Source of the DNA: Bacteroidota bacterium
GTDB taxonomy: Bacteria; Bacteroidota; Bacteroidia; Bacteroidales; CAJPTX01
DNA length: 10,420 nt
Direction: 5' to 3'
Assembly: GCA_002748015.1 (NCBI GenBank)
Contig: PDRH01000110.1
Location: forward strand, 1-10,420
Shown: one piece after another, positions 6,357-10,420 of the stretch
How positions within the stretch are numbered: the stretch's first letter is position 1
How the letters are laid out: each line of letters begins with the position of its first letter
The notes under the pieces: model-generated
Database searches by the model: none
Told to the model about the DNA's origin: nothing
What the model saw: only the letters and a program-made list of their open reading frames with translations
Position numbers and translations under genes: made by a program

Positions 6357-7253
6357 CTACTTCAGCCAGCCCTCTACCAGCTCCTTGTTATCATTCATCC
6401 ACTGCTGGGCAATCTCCGACTTCTCGCCCTCGCCCTCCATCTTCAGGAGCAGGTCAGCCATCTGCGCCTCATCCAGGTGGAAGTTGGCAAAGAACTTCGC
6501 AGCCATAGGGTCGGTCTCCTTGAAGCCCTTCCGGCAGTAGGTCTCAATCGTCTCGGCAGCACCGTAAACACCCTTGGAGTCCTCCAGGAACTTCAGCTCG
6601 TAGCGACCGAACTTCCAGTGGGGAATCCAACCAGCTACCACAAGCCACCTATTCTCATCGATGGCCTTCTTCAGCTCAGCCAGCATGGCAATGGTCGAGG
6701 AGTTCACCTGCTCTAGGTTCAGACCGTACTCCTCAATGGCCGCATTCGTGCGCGCCGTAATCCCAGCACCAGACTCCACGCCGATAATCTTCCCCTCGAA
6801 CTTCTCCGCATGCGCATTCATATCCTCAATCTTGTCAATCTCAACGTACTTGGGCACAACCAGGCCGATGCGCGCGGCATCGTAGTTGACGCCAACCTGC
6901 TCGATCTTATCGCCGAACTTCTCCACCTTCGGCCCATGCGTTACGGGCAACCATACATCCATGAACACATCCAGGTCGCCGTTGGCCAGGCTAGCGAATA
7001 CGAGGTCTACCGCAGCCTTCTTAACAGTTACCTCGTAGCCCTGCGCCTGGAGAATCTCAGTAGCCAGATGCGTCATAGCCACACCCTCAGCCCATCCATC
7101 CACCAGCGCCATCTTAATCTCCTTCTGGGCGGCCGGCTCCTGCGCCTGCGCACCGCTATCAGCAGCATTTCCATTCGAGCTGCTCGCCCCGCCACCGCAG
7201 GAGCTAAAGAGTACGGCCACAGCGGCCAGCACCGACAAAATCCTAAACTTCAT
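6357..7253 (-). CDS. proX: Glycine betaine/proline-type ABC transporter substrate-binding lipoprotein, first copy
   Basis: This 298-residue OpuAC/ProX-family lipoprotein delivers a quaternary-amine osmoprotectant to the membrane complex. The signal peptide ends in LFSSC (Cys19), and a Ser/Ala/Gln-rich tether runs to about residue 43. Pocket tryptophans are visible at 54 (VDGWAEG), 101 (DVWLP), and 209 and 213 (GWIPHW). Other conserved blocks are AAVDLVFASLANGDLDVF (80-97) and VNSSTIAMLAELKKAI (183-198). The start is ATG at 7253, 45 bp after the proW stop, so it is translated from the same operon transcript. Its close paralogue follows immediately. In Gram-negative bacteria such binding proteins are often soluble; the lipobox here indicates a membrane-tethered form, as in Gram-positive OpuAC. 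Confidence 0.93.
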   Translation of the reverse strand: MKFRILSVLAAVAVLFSSCGGGASSSNGNAADSGAQAQEPAAQKEIKMALVDGWAEGVAMTHLATEILQAQGYEVTVKKAAVDLVFASLANGDLDVFMDVWLPVTHGPKVEKFGDKIEQVGVNYDAARIGLVVPKYVEIDKIEDMNAHAEKFEGKIIGVESGAGITARTNAAIEEYGLNLEQVNSSTIAMLAELKKAIDENRWLVVAGWIPHWKFGRYELKFLEDSKGVYGAAETIETYCRKGFKETDPMAAKFFANFHLDEAQMADLLLKMEGEGEKSEIAQQWMNDNKELVEGWLK

Positions 7254-7298
7254 ACCTATCTATTTTTAGGGTTAAACATTGCACTTCCGCTGCATCCT

Positions 7299-8138
7299 CT
7301 ACTCCTCAGGTGTCTCAGGCTCCTTACCGAAAGCCTGCGTCACCCGGTCGAGTATAATCGCCAAAATCACCACCGCCAGGCCGCTCTCGAAGCCCAGGCC
7401 TATGTCGAGGTTGTTAATCCCCTCGAGCACCTTTTCGCCCAGTCCACCCGCAGCAATCATACCCGCCACGACAACCATCGAGAGGGCCATCATGATGGTC
7501 TGATTCACCCCGTTGAGAATGGTCTTCATCGCCAGCGGGAGCTCCACTTTGAACAGCAGCTGGCGGTTCGTAACGCCGAATGCCCGCGCAGCCTCCACCA
7601 GATCCTGCGGCACCTGCTGAATACCGAAGGCTGTCAGGCGAACAGCCGGTGGCATCGCAAAGATTATCGTAGCAATAGCCCCCGGCAGCTTACCAATACT
7701 GAAGAACAGCACCGCCGGAATCAGGTACACAAAGGCCGGCATGGTCTGCATCAAGTCCAGGATGGGCCGTATGACCCTATTGGCCCATACGCTCTTGGCC
7801 GCCCATATCCCCATGGGTATAGCAATGGCCAGCGCCACCACCGTCGACACGATGATCAGCGCCAGCGTCTCCATCGTCTCCAGCCAGAAGCCCATCAGGT
7901 ATATAAGCGCAAAACCCAGCACGGAGAATACCGCCATCCCCTTGCCCACCTTGAAGTAGGCCAGCACGGCGAACAGCCCGATGATAACGTAGAAGGGCAT
8001 GAACAGCAGCACCGCCTCTACCCCCTCGATGAAGCCATTGCCCGTGTCCTTGATGAAGTCAAAGACCGGACGCCCATGCACCATCAGCCAATCAACGCAA
8101 AGCTCAACGTATTTCCCTATATCTATAATCTTCTCCAT
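7299..8138 (-). CDS. proW: Glycine betaine/proline-type ABC transporter permease ProW
   Basis: This 279-residue inner-membrane permease forms the translocation channel of the ProVWX-type importer. Hydrophobic segments are visible at about 44-60, 66-84, 90-112, 135-165, 215-235 and 254-270. The cytoplasmic EAA loop that docks on the ATPase is clear: EAARAFGVTNRQLLFKVELP (182-201). The segment DLMQTMPAFVYLIPAVLFF (128-146) is typical of ProW/OpuAB proteins. An N-terminal stretch of about 40 residues precedes the first membrane segment. The start is ATG at 8138, two bases after the proV stop, which implies tight or coupled translation with the ATPase gene. Confidence 0.94.
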   Translation of the reverse strand: MEKIIDIGKYVELCVDWLMVHGRPVFDFIKDTGNGFIEGVEAVLLFMPFYVIIGLFAVLAYFKVGKGMAVFSVLGFALIYLMGFWLETMETLALIIVSTVVALAIAIPMGIWAAKSVWANRVIRPILDLMQTMPAFVYLIPAVLFFSIGKLPGAIATIIFAMPPAVRLTAFGIQQVPQDLVEAARAFGVTNRQLLFKVELPLAMKTILNGVNQTIMMALSMVVVAGMIAAGGLGEKVLEGINNLDIGLGFESGLAVVILAIILDRVTQAFGKEPETPEE

Positions 8139-8140
8139 GC

Positions 8141-9382
8141 CTACAGCTCCAATGCCTTTTGTTTCAAATCCTCTACCTCACCCGTGTCAAAGCGCGTAGC
8201 CTCGCTGATCAACGACACCTGCGTAACCACCCCCTTGAGCCTACCCGTCGCCTCGTCCACCACCGCAATCGGCGACTTCGTCTCCGTGATGCTAGGCATC
8301 ATCTCCTCCACCGTGAAGTGCGGGTAAACGCTCGGCACCTCCCGGCGGATTAGCGGCTCCAGATCCGTCTCTCCCCGCTTATCGGCCGCCAGCAGATCCT
8401 GCAGCCAGACGAAGCCCAGGAAAACCTTCTTATCGTCCACCACCGGCAGGACATCCAGCGAGGCCGAACGCATCTTCCGCAACGCCCCCTTCGTCCCATC
8501 CTTGGGCACCCGGCAGGTCGTAATCTTCTCGAACATCAGCGAACCCGCCGTCGTAATGCTCTTGCGATCCACCTTCTCCACGAAGGCCTCCACGTAGTCG
8601 CTCGCCGGGTTGGTGATGATCTCCTCCGCATTGCCAATCTGCTCTATCACCCCATCCTTCATGATCACGATGCGGTCGCCCAGCTTGATGGCCTCATCCA
8701 GATCGTGCGTGATGAACACTATGGTCTTATGCAGCTTACCCTGCAGGTCCAGCAGCTCATCCTGCATATCCGACTTGATCAGCGGGTCGAGCGCCGAGAA
8801 GGCCTCATCCATCAGCAGCACCTCCGGGTCGTTGGCCAGCGCACGCGCCAAGCCCACCCGCTGCTGCATGCCCCCCGAGAGCTGCGAGGGGTACTGCTGC
8901 TCAAAGCCCGCCAGACCGACCGTCTCCAGGGCCGACTGCGCCTTCTGCAGACGAACCTCCTTCTCCTCCCCCTTGATCTCGAGGCCAAAGGCCGCATTCT
9001 CTATCACCGTACGGTGTGGCAGCAGGGCGAACTTCTGGAACACCATGCTCATCTCCGTCCGCCGCACCTCCAGCAGCTCCTTATTATTCTTCTTGGTGAT
9101 ATTCTCCCCATTGAGAAAGACCTCGCCAGCCGTCGGCTCTATCAGGCGGTTTAGGCATCGCAGCAGGGTCGACTTCCCGCTCCCCGACAGTCCCATGATG
9201 ACGAAGAACTCGCCAGTCTTAATCTCAAAACTCGCCCGGTTCACCCCAACAGTGCAACCGGTTCGCTCCAGTATCTCCGCCTTGGAGCACCCCTCCTCCA
9301 GCAGCTTCAGGGCTTCCTCCTTCCGCTTACCGAAGATAAGCGTGAGGTCCTTAACCACTATTTTCGTCTCAGATGTCGTCAT
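8141..9382 (-). CDS. proV: Glycine betaine/proline-type ABC transporter ATPase ProV with C-terminal CBS domains
   Basis: This 413-residue ATPase powers osmoprotectant uptake and heads the operon. It has the N-terminal extension typical of ProV/OpuAA (about 15-48, including EEGCSKAEILERTG). The nucleotide-binding motifs are all present: Walker A GLSGSGKST (64-72), Q-loop Gln116 in VFQ, signature LSGGMQQR (168-175), Walker B VLLMDEA (188-194) and H-loop His226 (ITHDLDEA). Residues ~280-395 form a CBS-domain pair (LDVLPVVDDKKVFLGFVWLQ; SPIAVVDEATGRLKGVV), which in the OpuA relatives senses ionic strength or cyclic di-AMP. Length matches the family (~400). The start ATG at 9382 follows a weak AGG-containing leader of about 55 nt from the predicted promoter. 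Confidence 0.95.
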   Translation of the reverse strand: MTTSETKIVVKDLTLIFGKRKEEALKLLEEGCSKAEILERTGCTVGVNRASFEIKTGEFFVIMGLSGSGKSTLLRCLNRLIEPTAGEVFLNGENITKKNNKELLEVRRTEMSMVFQKFALLPHRTVIENAAFGLEIKGEEKEVRLQKAQSALETVGLAGFEQQYPSQLSGGMQQRVGLARALANDPEVLLMDEAFSALDPLIKSDMQDELLDLQGKLHKTIVFITHDLDEAIKLGDRIVIMKDGVIEQIGNAEEIITNPASDYVEAFVEKVDRKSITTAGSLMFEKITTCRVPKDGTKGALRKMRSASLDVLPVVDDKKVFLGFVWLQDLLAADKRGETDLEPLIRREVPSVYPHFTVEEMMPSITETKSPIAVVDEATGRLKGVVTQVSLISEATRFDTGEVEDLKQKALEL

Positions 9383-9442
9383 TACCTATAGTTTGTCGCA
9401 CCCCAAATATGCCAGGTAGCACAGGAACATGCATTTCTCCTG

Positions 9443-9472
9443 CAAAGGTACGAAATTCAGTACAGATACAAA
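9443..9472 (-). promoter_or_regulatory. Bacteroidota-type promoter of the proVWX operon
   Basis: On the minus strand TTTG (9472-9469), an 18-bp spacer and TACCTTTG (9450-9443) match the Bacteroides -33/-7 consensus TTTG-N19-21-TAnnTTTG, apart from a spacer one base short. It predicts a transcript start near 9437 and a 5' leader of about 55 nt before proV. The same -7 octamer is used by the tRNA promoter at 9774-9767. Confidence 0.7.
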
Positions 9473-9600
9473 TAGGCACCCAGAGGATTACTCCACCCCG
9501 AAGGTAGGGAAAAGGCCTCTATCCACCCGGACAATTGGGAGCCTAAGTGGAGGGGGCGTGCCGCCGGAGCTGCACGGGGCGGGGAAAACCCGCCGATGGG

Positions 9601-9638
9601 AAAAAAGCAAAGGGCGGAACGAACAAGACGCTCCGCCC
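9601..9638 (-). terminator. Intrinsic terminator of tRNA-Lys
   Basis: On the minus strand a 10-bp stem with one G-T pair (9638-9629 with 9621-9612) and a 7-nt loop is followed by TTTGCTTTTTT (9611-9601). It begins seven bases after the tRNA 3' end, so the tRNA is a monocistronic unit. Confidence 0.85.
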
Positions 9639-9645
9639 GAGGTTG

Positions 9646-9718
9646 TGATTCAGCTGGGGCTCGAACCCAGGACCCTATCCTTAAAAGGGATATGCTCTAC
9701 CAGCTGAGCTACTGAATC
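9646..9718 (-). tRNA. tRNA-Lys (anticodon TTT)
   Basis: The 73-nt minus-strand sequence folds into a complete cloverleaf: acceptor GATTCAG/CTGAATC with discriminator A, D arm GCTC/GAGC with AGCTGGTA loop, anticodon stem TATCC/GGATA around loop CTTTTAA, and T arm CTGGG/CCCAG with loop TTCGAGC. The anticodon TTT lies at 9685-9683. The 3' CCA is not encoded (CAA follows the discriminator) and must be added after transcription. Confidence 0.97.
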
Positions 9719-9766
9719 ATCTATAGAATAGCTACACTACCCGACCCCTCCGTCTCATTTGCGGTG

Positions 9767-9797
9767 CAAAGGTAGTGCTTTTTTCTGGACTACCAAA
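9767..9797 (-). promoter_or_regulatory. Bacteroidota-type promoter of tRNA-Lys
   Basis: On the minus strand TTTG (9797-9794), a 19-bp spacer and TACCTTTG (9774-9767) are an exact fit to the Bacteroides -33/-7 consensus. The predicted transcript starts near 9760, leaving about 40 nt of leader to be removed before the tRNA 5' end at 9718. Confidence 0.8.
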
Positions 9798-9838
9798 CTC
9801 CAGGGGCGATTTTTCCTCTGCACACCGCCTGCATCCCC

Positions 9839-10420
9839 CTAGTTCTTCTCCACCGGCAGCTGCTCCAGGTACACGAAGCTCCGCTGGGCCGACACCCCAT
9901 CACGCTGCACCGCCAGCCTGCAGGCCTCCAGTGCCTTCACGAACTCCCGGGCCTTCTTCCTCTCCTCCCCCTTGCTCGTGTTGACCGCCACCTGCGCAAT
10001 GTCCTTGTAGTGCCGTATGAGCTGCACCAGCTGCTCGCTGCTGGTGGTCAGCGTCATGCTGCGATCTCCTATCTCAAAGGTGCCCTCCTTGTAGGGGCCA
10101 CGGTAGGTAATCACAACCTCCTTACGCTGGGCCGCCACCGAGGAGTAGGGTACCAAAGGCCCCGTGCCCTTCTCGAACTCCCCATCAACCACCCGCTTGA
10201 TCAGCCGAACGTAGCCATCCCGCTGGAAGATCCACACCTGCGGCGTACCCATAGAGGTGCGCAACGCCCCGAGCGGCTCGCCGTCCCCCTCGGGTGAATA
10301 GGCACCACCACCCTCCCCGAAGAACTCCACCCCGGTGAGCTCCCATCGATTCTCCAGTCTGGGCTCCCAGGACTCAGCCGCCTCCTCGTCCTTCCCGCAG
10401 GAGGCCACCCCCAGGCATAG
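9839..10420 (-). CDS. Lipoprotein of unknown function, cut at the window edge (5' partial)
   Basis: The reading frame is open from the right edge to the TAG at 9841-9839, giving 193 visible residues. The first in-frame start codon (GTG at 10408) is unlikely to be the real start: the residues before and after it read LCLGVASC, the end of a lipoprotein signal peptide with a VASC lipobox, so the gene must begin beyond 10420. The mature part is about 186 residues. It has a weak lipocalin-like pattern (ENRWELTGVEFF, then QVWIFQRDGYVRLI, then GTFEIGDRSMTLTT), then a helical, charged C-terminal third (EERKKAREFVKALEACRLAV) and a final YLEQLPVEKN. It is predicted to be membrane-anchored on the periplasmic side. 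I do not recognise a specific family. No strong terminator is visible before the tRNA promoter just downstream. Confidence 0.75.
   Translation of the reverse strand, partial: LCLGVASCGKDEEAAESWEPRLENRWELTGVEFFGEGGGAYSPEGDGEPLGALRTSMGTPQVWIFQRDGYVRLIKRVVDGEFEKGTGPLVPYSSVAAQRKEVVITYRGPYKEGTFEIGDRSMTLTTSSEQLVQLIRHYKDIAQVAVNTSKGEERKKAREFVKALEACRLAVQRDGVSAQRSFVYLEQLPVEKN

Noticed and set aside
6810..8327. Plus-strand open frame of 505 codons
   Set aside because: It is the antisense shadow of proW, part of proV and part of the first proX, which are unmistakable family members on the minus strand. Its translation is rich in His, Arg and Gln and has no recognisable domain.
9383..9437. Riboswitch in the proV leader
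   Set aside because: The predicted leader is only about 55 nt and shows no substantial stem-loop or known aptamer signature.
9578..9594. GC hairpin (GGCGGG-GAAAA-CCCGCC) upstream of the proV promoter
   Set aside because: The stem is only 6 bp and has no T-tract on either strand. It may be chance in a GC-rich spacer, so I do not call a terminator or small RNA.
9429..9707. Plus-strand open frame of 92 codons
   Set aside because: It runs over the proV promoter, the tRNA terminator and the antisense of tRNA-Lys; its end is simply translated tRNA sequence.

Overview
The window looks like a stretch of a GC-rich (roughly 55-60% by eye) Bacteroidota chromosome, probably Bacteroidales. The clues are a C-terminal type IX secretion (T9SS) sorting domain on the first protein, several lipoproteins with Bacteroidota-like signal peptides, two promoters of the Bacteroides form TTTG-N18/19-TAnnTTTG, weak Shine-Dalgarno sequences and a tRNA gene without an encoded CCA. 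I cannot name the genus.

Layout. Positions 1-3077 (+) hold the 3' part of a large secreted surface protein: four ~200-residue repeats, a bacterial Ig-like domain, a Gly/Ser/Asn linker and the sorting domain. The gene is cut by the left edge. Its terminator (3098-3128) is followed by a non-coding array of ~126-bp GC-rich, internally palindromic tandem repeats (about 3206-3872). The array sits between two convergent genes. On its far side are the terminator and gene of a small lipocalin-like lipoprotein (3944-4462, -). A 214-bp divergent intergenic region separates that gene from a YqiA/UPF0227-type alpha/beta hydrolase (4677-5240, +).

A strong bidirectional terminator (5276-5308) divides the hydrolase from a four-gene minus-strand operon for compatible-solute uptake (glycine betaine/proline-betaine type). 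In transcription order this is proV (ATPase with CBS domains, 9382-8141), proW (permease, 8138-7299), a first binding lipoprotein proX (7253-6357) and a second, closely related binding lipoprotein (6216-5335). A hairpin with a short T-tract lies between the two binding-protein genes. The operon has a recognisable Bacteroidota promoter at 9472-9443.

Upstream of the operon lies a monocistronic tRNA-Lys(TTT) gene (9718-9646, -) with its own promoter (9797-9767) and terminator (9638-9601). The right edge cuts a minus-strand lipoprotein gene (9839 to beyond 10420) inside its signal peptide. Between the proV promoter and the tRNA terminator (9473-9600) I see only a short GC hairpin (9578-9594) and no gene.

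Most of the window is ordinary housekeeping and transport. The two items most worth a second look are the palindromic 126-bp repeat array, which no gene explains, and the surface protein whose repeats are nearly identical in DNA over long stretches, suggesting recent amplification or gene conversion.
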